Below, one piece after another: positions 26,765-35,873 of a stretch of DNA of 64,000 nt (within the stretch, counting starts at the first letter, position 1; each line of letters opens with the position of its first letter). The DNA lies in contig DATHDP010000020.1 of assembly GCA_035318985.1 (NCBI GenBank), positions 1-64,000 on the forward strand, read 5' to 3'. Position numbers and translations under genes: made by a program. The DNA comes from VBAS01 sp035318985. Lineage in GTDB: Bacteria; Bacteroidota; Bacteroidia; Chitinophagales; Chitinophagaceae. Under the pieces are notes generated by a model, which saw only the letters and a list, made by a program, of their open reading frames with translations, had not been told where the DNA came from and did no database searches.

Positions 26765-27628
26765 TTAAATAGAAAGTGTTTTCATGTAAACAGCATCAGC
26801 CTGCGCAGCTTGCATTGGAGTTGTCCCTTCCCACTTTTCTTGCTCGATTATATAGTATTCCATTCCATATTTTTTTGCAGTCTTCAGGATCTTTGGATAG
26901 TTTATACTTCCGGTACCAACTACAACGCTTTCATCTTTATCAGTTAATGGTGCTCCTTTTTTACGATCTTTTACATGGCATAAGCGGAAACGCTTCGGGT
27001 ATTTTTTTAGCCATGTTTCAATATCCTGCCCGGCAGCAACTACCCAGTACATATCCAATTCAAAATCGACAAGACTTGCATCCGTATTTTTCATCATTAC
27101 ATCCTGACCCATTTCACCATTCAGTGTAGCAAATGAATAATCGTGATTATGATAGGCAAAACGAATCCCGTTCTTTTTACATATCTCACCTTTCTGGTTG
27201 AACTCATCGGCAAATTTTTTAAATGCATCGAGGTCTTTTTGTGGTCCTTTATATGGACAGATCAAATATTTCATTCCAATAGCTGCTGCATCAGCTGCTT
27301 TCTTTTCAAAATCTTTACTGATATCGCAATGACTGGAAATTATTTTCATCCCGAGGTTATCCATCTCAGCTTTAAATTCTGTATTGCTCATCCCCCAAAA
27401 CATTCCTTTGCCACCTTCAAAGCTTTCTATTTGTTTATAACCATACGTTGATAATTGCTTTAACACTCCTTTCGGATCTTTTGCAAGATCATCACGAACA
27501 CTCCATAGTTGTATCCCAAAGTTTTTCAGTTTAGCTGCTTCTCCGGCAAGCGAAGCAAAACCTGATTTTGATGCAAGCCCTGCCAACGCAAGTCCGCCAC
27601 TTAATTTCAAAAACTCATTTCTTTTCAT
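26765..27628 (-). CDS. Sugar phosphate isomerase/epimerase-like TIM-barrel protein (exported)
   Basis: The 287-residue protein is an AP-endonuclease-2-type TIM barrel of the sugar isomerase/epimerase family, acting on keto- or phospho-sugars with a divalent metal. The N-terminus (MKRNEFLKLSGGLALAGLASKSGFASLAG) looks like a Tat-like signal with one basic pair, so it is likely periplasmic. Core motifs are LKNFGIQLWSVRDDL, RFAYHNHDYSFA (metal ligands), LVDFELDMYWVVAAG, RLCHVKDR and EYYIIEQEKWEG. It is the last gene of the leftward glycoside-oxidation run, 18 bases after the subunit-3 gene. It could isomerise the 3-keto product in the periplasm; this is inference. Confidence 0.87.
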   Translation of the reverse strand: MKRNEFLKLSGGLALAGLASKSGFASLAGEAAKLKNFGIQLWSVRDDLAKDPKGVLKQLSTYGYKQIESFEGGKGMFWGMSNTEFKAEMDNLGMKIISSHCDISKDFEKKAADAAAIGMKYLICPYKGPQKDLDAFKKFADEFNQKGEICKKNGIRFAYHNHDYSFATLNGEMGQDVMMKNTDASLVDFELDMYWVVAAGQDIETWLKKYPKRFRLCHVKDRKKGAPLTDKDESVVVGTGSINYPKILKTAKKYGMEYYIIEQEKWEGTTPMQAAQADAVYMKTLSI

Positions 27629-27646
27629 ATGTATATTGATTAAATA

Positions 27647-28213
27647 TTAAACAAATAATTTATCTCCTTTTTTATAAGGTACAGCTCCATCATATTTACC
27701 CGGCACTTGCTGATAGTTGAAGTTTTGCTCCAATCCAGGTTTTGAAGTAAAGTAACCCATTAAAGTAAGTTGCTTCATCATTAAAAAATAATGATTAGGA
27801 TCTTCTTTCTTTTTAGTTTTCATGTATTCTTTTGCTTCCTTATCAAGCGAGGTCAATAATTCTTTACGATGAGCTGGTTCAGCTTTCATAAAACTATGAC
27901 CGTGCATTTTATTACAAGCCTCGTCCAATTTCTTCATTCCTTCATGAAATGTTTTTTGATCGGCTTCTTCATAGCAATCATTTACCATAACAGTCATGAA
28001 CTTACCAACCTCTGCTTCTTTAGCACCTGCCGTCGTGGTTTTCGGTATGATCGTTTCTGCTACTTCGTCAAGAAATGCAATGTTATCTGCTGAAAAAACA
28101 GTTCCTGCTACTTCAGCATCTTTGCTTTTACATCCTGCAAGAAAAAATTCACCGCCAATTACAACGCCACCTGTAGCGAGTGCGACCATTTTTAAGAGTT
28201 CTCTTCTTTCCAT
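27647..28213 (-). CDS. Gluconate 2-dehydrogenase subunit 3-family protein (Tat lipoprotein), copy B
   Basis: This 188-residue small subunit partners with GMC flavoproteins. The N-terminus has a twin-arginine start (MERRELLKM), a hydrophobic core and a lipobox ending LAGC (Cys 28), so it is probably exported by Tat and lipidated. The domain motif FLDEVAETIIPKT followed by GKFMTVMVNDCYEE is diagnostic. The downstream GMC proteins have no signal of their own, so they would be exported by hitch-hiking on this subunit, as known for gluconate dehydrogenase relatives. It lies 18 bases after a GMC gene. A paralog with an extra ~25-residue insert is at 33326. Confidence 0.9.
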   Translation of the reverse strand: MERRELLKMVALATGGVVIGGEFFLAGCKSKDAEVAGTVFSADNIAFLDEVAETIIPKTTTAGAKEAEVGKFMTVMVNDCYEEADQKTFHEGMKKLDEACNKMHGHSFMKAEPAHRKELLTSLDKEAKEYMKTKKKEDPNHYFLMMKQLTLMGYFTSKPGLEQNFNYQQVPGKYDGAVPYKKGDKLFV

Positions 28214-28231
28214 TTGGTTGTATTTAATATA

Positions 28232-29920
28232 TTAAAGATTTTGTTTTTTTAGTTCATTGACCGCATGATCTGCGGCTCTTGCTGTATATGCCATATAAGT
28301 TAGCGACGGATTTACGCAAGAAGCACTCGCCATACAAGCTCCATCTGTTACAAACACATTCATTGCATCCCAAACCTGGTTGTGTTTATTCAAGACACTT
28401 GTCTTTGGATCTTTTCCCATTCTTGCTGTTCCCATTTCATGAATCCCATGCCCGATAGCATGCCCGCTATCATAGGTGCTTAGATTCTTAACACCTGCCG
28501 CATCTAGCATTTCTTTAAGCTCTTCTTTAATAGCTACCCGCATCTTCATTTCATTATCTTTTATTTCAGCATCCATTGCGAGAACAGGCAAGCCCCATTT
28601 ATCTTTTCTATTTTTATCTAAATAAATTTTGTTTTCATGATAGGGAAGAATTTCACCAAAACCAGTTGCGCCCATCCGCCATTTTCCCGGCTCGCATAAT
28701 GCATCTTTAAATTCGCTGCCAACATTTAATTCTGCAATTTCACGTCCCCAACCAGTCCTGCTTGCACTGCCCTGGTATCCGAACCCTCTTACAAAATCTC
28801 TTTTCTTTGTATCGCCAATAAAATTTGCAAACCGTGGAATATAAAATCCGCAGGGACGACGACCTTGTTCCTCGATATCAGTAAAGCCCTCTATTTCTCC
28901 CGACACACCAAGGTTATAATGATGGTCCATAACATTATGACCTAATTCACCGCTGCTGCTTCCTAACCCTTCCGGAAAAACATCAGTAGCCGAATTAAAC
29001 AATAACCAAGTTGAATTCAATGTGGACGCACAAACAAAAACGATCTTTGATTTGAATTCATAAGTTTTGTTATCACTTGCATCAAGCACTTCAACCCCAG
29101 TTGCTTTCTTTTTATCCTTATCGTATAAAATTTTTGTAACAATAGATAAAGGTCTTACTGTAAGATTATTTGTTTTCATTGCAGCAGGAAGGGTAGAAGA
29201 TTGTGTGCTGAAATATCCACCAAAAGGACAACCTTCCCAGCAACGATTCCGAAACTGGCAATTCGTTCTTTCGTTAAGCGGTTCTGTAATATTTGCAGTA
29301 CGACTATGGATCATGTGTCGCTGGCCCTTATAAAAATTCTTTATTTTTTCAGCAACATCTTTTTCTACCATATTTAATGGTATTGGAGGCATAAATTTTC
29401 CATCAGGCAATTGTGGCAAGCCTTCCAATGAACCGCTAATACCTGCAAATTTTTCAACATGATCATACCACGGTGCAAGATCATTATAACGAATCGGCCA
29501 ATCAACACCATGACCATCTTTTGCATTTGCTTCAAAGTCCGTATCGCTCCAGCGATAACTTTGGCGACCCCATAAAGTAGAACGACCGCCCATTCGATAT
29601 ACACGCCACCAGGTAAAAGGTTTTATTTCTGTATAGGGAGATTCAATTTCATTCACCCATGCATCCATTATTCTGTCATATGCAGCCCATCCGCGATGAA
29701 TCACCGGGTAGTCTTTTTTCTGTTGTGCAGTAGTCGCACCGCGGTGTGTAAATTCCCACGGATCTTTATTGGCGGTCTTATAATCTTTTATATGCTCGTA
29801 AGGACCGCCCCGTTCGAGCATCAGCACTTTCAAACCCTTTTCACAAAGTTCTTTTGCAGCCCAGCCACCGGAAATTCCAGAGCCTACTACGATTGCATCA
29901 AATGTGTTGTTGTCTGCCAT
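28232..29920 (-). CDS. GMC-family FAD oxidoreductase (copy 4)
   Basis: The 562-residue flavoprotein belongs to the gluconate/glucoside-dehydrogenase branch of the GMC superfamily. The FAD Rossmann motif is GSGISGG (13-19). A Cys cluster C221-x5-C227-x3-C231-P-F-G precedes YFSTQSSTLPAAM. It resembles the 3Fe-4S region of FAD-dependent glucose dehydrogenase (my reading). The C-terminal catalytic pair is His 494 (HEMGTARMG) and Asn 537 (CVNPSLTYMA). No signal peptide is present, so export would rely on the subunit-3 partner. It overlaps the stop of copy 3 by one base (TAATG) and is followed by subunit-3 copy B. The likely reaction is oxidation of a sugar C3 hydroxyl. Confidence 0.92.
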   Translation of the reverse strand: MADNNTFDAIVVGSGISGGWAAKELCEKGLKVLMLERGGPYEHIKDYKTANKDPWEFTHRGATTAQQKKDYPVIHRGWAAYDRIMDAWVNEIESPYTEIKPFTWWRVYRMGGRSTLWGRQSYRWSDTDFEANAKDGHGVDWPIRYNDLAPWYDHVEKFAGISGSLEGLPQLPDGKFMPPIPLNMVEKDVAEKIKNFYKGQRHMIHSRTANITEPLNERTNCQFRNRCWEGCPFGGYFSTQSSTLPAAMKTNNLTVRPLSIVTKILYDKDKKKATGVEVLDASDNKTYEFKSKIVFVCASTLNSTWLLFNSATDVFPEGLGSSSGELGHNVMDHHYNLGVSGEIEGFTDIEEQGRRPCGFYIPRFANFIGDTKKRDFVRGFGYQGSASRTGWGREIAELNVGSEFKDALCEPGKWRMGATGFGEILPYHENKIYLDKNRKDKWGLPVLAMDAEIKDNEMKMRVAIKEELKEMLDAAGVKNLSTYDSGHAIGHGIHEMGTARMGKDPKTSVLNKHNQVWDAMNVFVTDGACMASASCVNPSLTYMAYTARAADHAVNELKKQNL

Positions 29921-31599
29921 TAAAGATTTCCTTTTTTAAGTTCATTTACCGCATGGTCAGTTGCCCTTGCCGTCAATGCCATATAGGTGATTGAAGGATT
30001 TTGACAAGCTGATGATGTCATGCATGCGCCATCAGTATTAAATACATTTTTTACTTCGTGCAACTGGTTCCATTTGTTCAGTACAGATGTTTTAGGATCA
30101 TTTCCCATCCTGGCTGTTCCCATTTCATGAATGCACAATCCGGGATAAGCTTTTTCATCATTGAATGTATAAATATCTTTTATACCTCCTGACTCAAGCA
30201 TCTCAGCTGCACTATTCATCATGTCTTTTCGCATAGCAATTTCATTTCCCTTCCACTCACAATCAATTTCAAGCTGGGGCAATCCCCATTTATCTTTTTC
30301 CGTTTTGCTAAGTGTAACCTTGTTATCAGGATGTGGTAATTGTTCACCCCAGCTTCCTAACCAAAAACTCCAATCACCTGGTTCGGTCGTTTGTTCTTTT
30401 AATTCCGATCCAATACCATCACCATTCCAATTCATACCTCTTGATGCACCACCCTGGTAACCAAAACCACGGAGATAATCAGAACGTTTTGTCTTTTCAT
30501 TTATATTTCTGAAACGGGCCACATAAATACCATTGGGCCTGCGCCCCGAAATAACCTTGTCTTTTAAGCCATCATAATTTCCTCCTGCGCCTACATGGTA
30601 ATGATGATCCATAAGGTTTCGTCCTAATTGATCACTTGAATTGCCCATACCATTTGGAAAAACATCGGATACAGAATTTAATAAAATACTTGTTGAACCT
30701 AATGTAGATGCATTTAAAAAAATAATTTTTGCAAAGTATTCTATTGATTCATTTGTATTCTCATCAATGATACGTACTCCTTTGGCTTTCTTCTTTTCCT
30801 TATCATACATCACTTCCATTACAATTGAATGAGGACGCAGTGTTAAATTGCCTGTGCTTGCTGCAACAGGTAATGTAGCGGAATTGCTGCTGAAATACCC
30901 GCCAAAGGGACAACCTCTGTCACAAAGATTGCGGTACTGGCAAGGACCGCGGCCATTCCAACCTTTAGTTAAATTGGCAACTCGCCCAATGATCATTCTT
31001 CTGCCATCAGTAAATTTTTGGTTGATGTTTTCAGAAACATGTGTTTCGAGAGCATTCATTTCCATTGGAGGTAAAAAATCACCGTCTGGTAATTGGGGCA
31101 ATCCTTCTTTACTGCCACTGATCCCCGCAAACTGTTCTACATAACTATACCATGGGGCTATATCTTTATATCGGATCGGCCAATCAACACCATGACCGTC
31201 TTTTGCATTCGCTTCAAAATCGAGATCACTCCAGCGATAACATTGTCTTCCCCACATCAGGCTTCTTCCACCAACATGATAACCTCTTATCCAGTCGTAG
31301 GGTTTTTTTTGTACATAAGGATGTTCTTTATCATTTACAAAAAAGTGACTGTTGGCTTCATTACAAAAACCACGAACCTGTATATGTTGATCTTCTTTAA
31401 TTTTTTTTGTGTTTTGATTTCGATGTAATAATTCCCAGGGAGCAAGATTGGTGGTAGGATAATCTTTAATATGTTCAACCTGCCGGCCTCTTTCAAGAAC
31501 TATTGTTTTTAATCCTTTTTTGCATAATTCCATGGCTGCCCAACCACCACTAATACCAGAGCCAACTACTATTGCGTCGTATGTATTAGTGTCAGTCAT
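29920..31599 (-). CDS. GMC-family FAD oxidoreductase (copy 3)
   Basis: This 559-residue paralog has the same layout: a GSGISGG FAD motif near residue 13, the Cys cluster CQYRNLCDRGCPFGGYFS near 220-237, and the C-terminal HEMGTARMG and ACQNPSITYMA segments. It differs from copy 4 by ACQ in place of SCV before the catalytic Asn. It lies between copies 2 and 4 with very short spacing, so all three are translated from one mRNA. It has no own signal peptide and no adjacent subunit 3, so it would need one of the two subunit-3 proteins nearby. Confidence 0.92.
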   Translation of the reverse strand: MTDTNTYDAIVVGSGISGGWAAMELCKKGLKTIVLERGRQVEHIKDYPTTNLAPWELLHRNQNTKKIKEDQHIQVRGFCNEANSHFFVNDKEHPYVQKKPYDWIRGYHVGGRSLMWGRQCYRWSDLDFEANAKDGHGVDWPIRYKDIAPWYSYVEQFAGISGSKEGLPQLPDGDFLPPMEMNALETHVSENINQKFTDGRRMIIGRVANLTKGWNGRGPCQYRNLCDRGCPFGGYFSSNSATLPVAASTGNLTLRPHSIVMEVMYDKEKKKAKGVRIIDENTNESIEYFAKIIFLNASTLGSTSILLNSVSDVFPNGMGNSSDQLGRNLMDHHYHVGAGGNYDGLKDKVISGRRPNGIYVARFRNINEKTKRSDYLRGFGYQGGASRGMNWNGDGIGSELKEQTTEPGDWSFWLGSWGEQLPHPDNKVTLSKTEKDKWGLPQLEIDCEWKGNEIAMRKDMMNSAAEMLESGGIKDIYTFNDEKAYPGLCIHEMGTARMGNDPKTSVLNKWNQLHEVKNVFNTDGACMTSSACQNPSITYMALTARATDHAVNELKKGNL

Positions 31600-31617
31600 T
31601 AAAAATTAATACTTGGT

Positions 31618-33297
31618 TTAAAGATTTCCTTTTTTAAATTCTTCCGCTGCATGATTTGCCGCTCTTGCTGTTATTGCCATAAACGTCAATGATGGATTTT
31701 GTGTTCCTGTTGATGCCATACAAGCTCCATCCGTTACAAATACGTTCGGACAATTATGAAACTGGTTCCATTTATTAAGCATTGATGTCTTTGGATCTTT
31801 TCCCATTCTTACTCCACCCATTTCATGAATATCCAAGCCGGGAGCTTGCTTACTATCCCGTGGATAAATGTTTTTACATCCCGCTTTTGTAAGCATTTCA
31901 ACTCCCTGATCATGAAAATCCTTTACTAGCAGCTCATCATTTTCATCATAATCAACGGAAGTTATCAATTGAGGTATTCCCCAATCATCTTTTTTATCTG
32001 TACTCAGGCGAACATGATTTGTTTCTTTTGGGATCGTTTCACCTTGCATCATCATATAAATTCCCCATGGACCAGCTTGTGTCATCGAATCTTTTAATTC
32101 AGCGCCGATGCCATCATACCCAGATCCCTGGTACCTGTTTGCTGTAAACGCAACAAGATAGCCACGCTTAAATGGCATTTCCTGTTTGCGTACATTTCTG
32201 AATGATGGCATGATGATCATCGTTGGTCTGCGGCCATAGGTTTGAAAATTTTCAAATCCATCATAAGTGGCACTAATGCTGCCGCGATAATTATGAAAGC
32301 AAATAAATTTTCCCAAAAGACCATTATCATTTCCAAGCCCGTTAGGAAAACGTTCTGATCTTGAGTTTAATAAAATAAGATTTGTGTTTATGCAAGCAGC
32401 ATTTACAAAAATTATTCTTGCAGAATATTCAGTTGCTTCTTTTGTTTTTGCATCGATCACTTTTACACCAGTCGCTTTTTTCTGCTTGTCATCATAAATA
32501 ATTGAATGAACAACTGAATTTGTTTTCAAAGTAAGATTGCCTGACTTCTGCGCCCATGGAATAGTTGATGCATTGCTACTGAAATAACCACCAAAAGGAC
32601 AACCACGTTCGCATAAGCTCCTTGCCTGGCATTGTTGTCTTCCTTGTTGGATATGTATATCCTGTGGCTGAGTTAAATGTGCACAACGACCAATGATGGC
32701 CGGCCTGTCTGGATAATTTGTTTTTATTTGTTCAACAAGATGTTTCTCCACGACATTCATATCCCATGGCGGTAAAAATTCACCATCGGGTAAATTTTCC
32801 AATCCATCTTTATTGCCACTGATGCCGGCAAATTTTTCAACATGACTATACCATGGCGCCATATCATCATAATTGACTGGCCATGGAGTTGCATAGCCAT
32901 CTCTTGCAGGCGCATCAAATTCGAATTTGCTCCAGCGTTGTACTTGTCTTGCCCATAGCAAGGACTTGCCGCCAACCTGGTAAGCCCTGATCCAGTCGAA
33001 AGGTTTTTCCTGTATGTATGGATGCTCTTTATCTTTTACAAAGAAATGTTCAGTGGCTTCACCAAATGCATAACATTTTGCAACGGTGGGGTTTTCTTTT
33101 AAAACAGAAGGAGGCATTTCACCACGATGTGCTAATTGCCACGGATCTTTTGTTGCAGTGGGATAATCTTTGAGATGGACAACATCACGACCACGTTCAA
33201 GCAATAAAACTTTTAATCCTTTATCACAAAGTTCTTTTGCGGCCCATCCGCCGGATATGCCGGAACCAATTACGATCGCATCAAATTGTTCTTCCAT
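31618..33297 (-). CDS. GMC-family FAD oxidoreductase (copy 2)
   Basis: This is a 559-residue paralog. I start at the ATG at 33297 (MEEQFDAIVIGSGISGG), which matches the N-termini of the other copies. The frame is open to 33447, but that extension would run into the 3' end of the upstream subunit-3 gene. The Cys cluster is CQARSLCERGCPFGGYFS. The C-terminal pair lies in HEMGGVRMG, where the usual TAR is replaced by GVR, and in GTQNPSLTFMA. It is the most divergent of the four and may differ in substrate. It follows subunit-3 copy A by 28 bases. Confidence 0.91.
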   Translation of the reverse strand: MEEQFDAIVIGSGISGGWAAKELCDKGLKVLLLERGRDVVHLKDYPTATKDPWQLAHRGEMPPSVLKENPTVAKCYAFGEATEHFFVKDKEHPYIQEKPFDWIRAYQVGGKSLLWARQVQRWSKFEFDAPARDGYATPWPVNYDDMAPWYSHVEKFAGISGNKDGLENLPDGEFLPPWDMNVVEKHLVEQIKTNYPDRPAIIGRCAHLTQPQDIHIQQGRQQCQARSLCERGCPFGGYFSSNASTIPWAQKSGNLTLKTNSVVHSIIYDDKQKKATGVKVIDAKTKEATEYSARIIFVNAACINTNLILLNSRSERFPNGLGNDNGLLGKFICFHNYRGSISATYDGFENFQTYGRRPTMIIMPSFRNVRKQEMPFKRGYLVAFTANRYQGSGYDGIGAELKDSMTQAGPWGIYMMMQGETIPKETNHVRLSTDKKDDWGIPQLITSVDYDENDELLVKDFHDQGVEMLTKAGCKNIYPRDSKQAPGLDIHEMGGVRMGKDPKTSMLNKWNQFHNCPNVFVTDGACMASTGTQNPSLTFMAITARAANHAAEEFKKGNL

Positions 33298-33325
33298 AAG
33301 AAAACCTAACTCCCTAAAGGAGATT

Positions 33326-33967
33326 TTAATTAAGCCCGGTAAAAATTTTATCTCCTTTTTTATAATCCAGGTCACCAATATATTTTCCTGGTACGGGTTC
33401 GTATCTTGTTGCACCCGTTCTCCCTTCTTTAGAAGTGAAATAACCAAAAATGGTTAATTGCTTCATCATGGTGAAGTAATGATCAGGCATTGTTTTCTTT
33501 TCAAAATTTGTATCACCATTTGCCTGTGCCTTTTTTTCCAGGTCATCTTGCTCTTTACTAAATTCTTTTCTTTTTGCCTGGTATTCTTTCACCTCTGGGT
33601 CAAGGGAGACCAAAACAGCTTTTTTATTTTCAGGAGTCGCTTTCATAAAATCATGTCCATGCATTTTTTTGCATGCTGCATTTATAGCTGCTTGCCCTTC
33701 GTGAAATGCTTTCTGATTTTCTTCTGTGTAACAATCATTCACCATTACGGTCATGAACTGGCCAACTTTTGCTTCTTTAGCGCCAGGTGTTGATGTTTTT
33801 GGAAAGATTGTTTCAGCAACTTCATCCAAAAAAGCAATATCTGATTCTCCAAATTCTTTTCCTGCACCTGCATCAGGATTTTTACAACCAGCAAGAAAAA
33901 ATTCTCCGCCAATAACAACACCGCCAGTAGCAGCGGCAACCATTTTTAATAATTCACGTCTGTCCAT
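33326..33967 (-). CDS. Gluconate 2-dehydrogenase subunit 3-family protein (Tat lipoprotein), copy A
   Basis: This 213-residue protein is a paralog of copy B. The Tat-type start MDRRELLKM and the lipobox LAGC near residue 28 are shared almost word for word. The core FLDEVAETIFPKTSTPGAKEAKVGQFMTVMVNDCY is the family signature. A charged insert of about 25 residues (KEFSKEQDDLEKKAQ) distinguishes it and may alter partner choice. It lies between GMC copy 1 upstream (23 bases) and copy 2 downstream. Its likely role is Tat export and membrane anchoring of a GMC partner; which of the four it serves cannot be told. Confidence 0.9.
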   Translation of the reverse strand: MDRRELLKMVAAATGGVVIGGEFFLAGCKNPDAGAGKEFGESDIAFLDEVAETIFPKTSTPGAKEAKVGQFMTVMVNDCYTEENQKAFHEGQAAINAACKKMHGHDFMKATPENKKAVLVSLDPEVKEYQAKRKEFSKEQDDLEKKAQANGDTNFEKKTMPDHYFTMMKQLTIFGYFTSKEGRTGATRYEPVPGKYIGDLDYKKGDKIFTGLN

Positions 33968-33990
33968 TATAAAAAATTTAATAAGATTAA

Positions 33991-35682
33991 TTAAACATTC
34001 ATTTTTTTCAATTCATCAACTGCAAATGCAGCAGCTCTTGCAGTTAATGCCATATATGTGAGTGACGGATTTACACAAGACGCACTTACCATGCAGGCAC
34101 CGTCTGTTACGAATACATTTTTACAATCCCAAACCTGGTTATTGCCATTCAATACTGATGTTTTTGGATCACGACCCATTCTAGCTGCACCCATTTCATG
34201 TATACCCATACCAGGAGCATTGTCGTTATCATATTCCTGTACATTTTTTACACCGGCTATTTCCAGCATTTCTTTCATGTCAGCCTTCATATCCCCCCGC
34301 ATCTTTTTTTCATTCTCTTTAAACTCGACATCGAAATTTAGTACCGGAAGTCCCCATTTATCTTTCATGTTCTTATCCAGTGTGATCTTATTGTCATGAT
34401 GAGGAAGAGTCTCACCAAATGCCGTTGCGCCGATTCTCCATCCGCCAGGTTCACTCAACGCATCTTTCAGGTCAGCGCCGACACTTAGTTCTGCAACTTC
34501 GCGACCCCAACCATTTCTGCTTGCACCACCCTGGTATCCGAATCCACGTAAATAATCTCTCTTATCACCGCCAAAATTTCTGAATCGTGGAATATAAAAA
34601 CCGGTTGGCCGGTTACCGAAATAATATTTGTTCTCATATCCTTCTACTTCACCACTTGCTCCCACCCGGAAATGATGATCCATAACATTATGTCCCAATT
34701 CGCCACTAGCACTTCCTAATCCATCAGGCCAAATATCAGTGGCTGAGTTCATCAATATCCACGCTGAGTTAAGTGCCGAAGCACAGAGGAAAACAATTTT
34801 TGAAAAATATTCTTTCACCTGCATTGTTTCCGCATCAATTACTCTTACACCTTTCGCTTTTTTAGTTTCCTTATCATAAATAATTTCTTTAACAATGGAA
34901 TTGATGCCCAATGTAAGTTTGCCGGTTGCCATTGCGGCAGGCAATGTGGAAGATTGTGTACTGAAATAAGCACCGAAAGGACAACCGTTCCAGCACATAT
35001 CACGATACTGGCAATTTGTTCTTTGTGGGCTATGACCTAGTGGCCCTGTTATATGTGCAGTACGACCAATGATCAGTGTACGTTTATTATTATAATGTGC
35101 TTTGATCTTCGCAGCTACATCTTTTTCTACCACGTTTAATTCCATCGCAGGTAAAAAATGACTATCAGGCAATTGAGGAAGATTTTCATATGAACCCTGT
35201 ATGCCGGCAAATTTTTCGACATGAGTATACCATGGCTCTAGATCTTTATACCTGATAGGCCAATCAACAGCAACACCTTCTTTTCCGTTGGCTTCAAAAT
35301 CCGTTTCGCTCCAGCGGTAACTCTGGCGTCCCCACATTAATGAACGACCACCCACATGATAACCACGGAACCAGTCAAAGCGTTTTGTTTCAGTATAAGG
35401 ATTGTCTTTATCACTTGCCCAATAATGAAGATTTCTTTCATTCAACGGGTAGTCTCTTTTAAGATGCGGATAATCTGCGATCATCTGTTGTGTTTTGCCT
35501 CCGCGATGCGGATATTCCCACACAGGCCTGTTGCTTTTCTCATAATCTTTTCCATGTTCTATATTGAAGCCTCTTTCAAGCATGATTGTGTTGAGACCTC
35601 GTTCGGTAAGTTCTTTAGCCGCCCAGCCGCCACTAATGCCGGAGCCAACCACGATCGCATCAAATGTGTTATTGTCTGCCAT
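33991..35682 (-). CDS. GMC-family FAD oxidoreductase (copy 1)
   Basis: The 563-residue protein is first in the run of four GMC genes. It has GSGISGG at 13-19, the Cys cluster with C224, C230 and C234 followed by PFGAYF, and C-terminal HEMGAARMG and CVNPSLTYMA carrying the catalytic His and Asn. It is closest to copy 4: both begin MADNNTFDAIVVGSG and share the STQSSTLPAAM segment, suggesting a recent duplication. The upstream gap (35683-35873) contains two repeats rather than a clear promoter. Confidence 0.92.
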   Translation of the reverse strand: MADNNTFDAIVVGSGISGGWAAKELTERGLNTIMLERGFNIEHGKDYEKSNRPVWEYPHRGGKTQQMIADYPHLKRDYPLNERNLHYWASDKDNPYTETKRFDWFRGYHVGGRSLMWGRQSYRWSETDFEANGKEGVAVDWPIRYKDLEPWYTHVEKFAGIQGSYENLPQLPDSHFLPAMELNVVEKDVAAKIKAHYNNKRTLIIGRTAHITGPLGHSPQRTNCQYRDMCWNGCPFGAYFSTQSSTLPAAMATGKLTLGINSIVKEIIYDKETKKAKGVRVIDAETMQVKEYFSKIVFLCASALNSAWILMNSATDIWPDGLGSASGELGHNVMDHHFRVGASGEVEGYENKYYFGNRPTGFYIPRFRNFGGDKRDYLRGFGYQGGASRNGWGREVAELSVGADLKDALSEPGGWRIGATAFGETLPHHDNKITLDKNMKDKWGLPVLNFDVEFKENEKKMRGDMKADMKEMLEIAGVKNVQEYDNDNAPGMGIHEMGAARMGRDPKTSVLNGNNQVWDCKNVFVTDGACMVSASCVNPSLTYMALTARAAAFAVDELKKMNV

Positions 35683-35738
35683 GTTTTACTTGGTATTTAA
35701 AATTGAATATTGATTTAGAATACAAATTTTATTATGAG

Positions 35739-35808
35739 CCTTGCTGCAGTGCTACTATTAAACTTATGTTGCGTCGCACTATTGTACCGTAACAATTCTA
35801 TTCAACAA
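35739..35808 (+). repeat. Dispersed ~65-bp repeat, copy 3
   Basis: It contains GCTACTATTAAACTT, ATGTTGCGTCGCAC, TTGTAC and TTCTATTCAACAA in order. Copy 1 (11304-11370) shows the same series on the other strand. It lies upstream of GMC copy 1. Confidence 0.7.
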
Positions 35809-35840
35809 TTGAATGATGAACCCCTGGTAACATCTTTAAT

Positions 35841-35872
35841 CTAAGTCACTCCGCCATAGGCGGAGGACAGGC
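35841..35872. repeat. REP-like palindrome
   Basis: CTAAGTCA, then a perfect 7-bp stem CTCCGCC/GGCGGAG with loop ATA, then GACAGGCG. It abuts the 3' end of the hydroxypyruvate-isomerase-like gene. The flanking words match 22186 while the stem bases differ, keeping the pairing. Confidence 0.7.
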
Positions 35873-35873
35873 G

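Noticed and set aside
33298..33447. N-terminal extension of GMC copy 2
   Set aside because: The extension overlaps the 3' end of the upstream subunit-3 gene, and the other three copies begin at the equivalent of the ATG at 33297.
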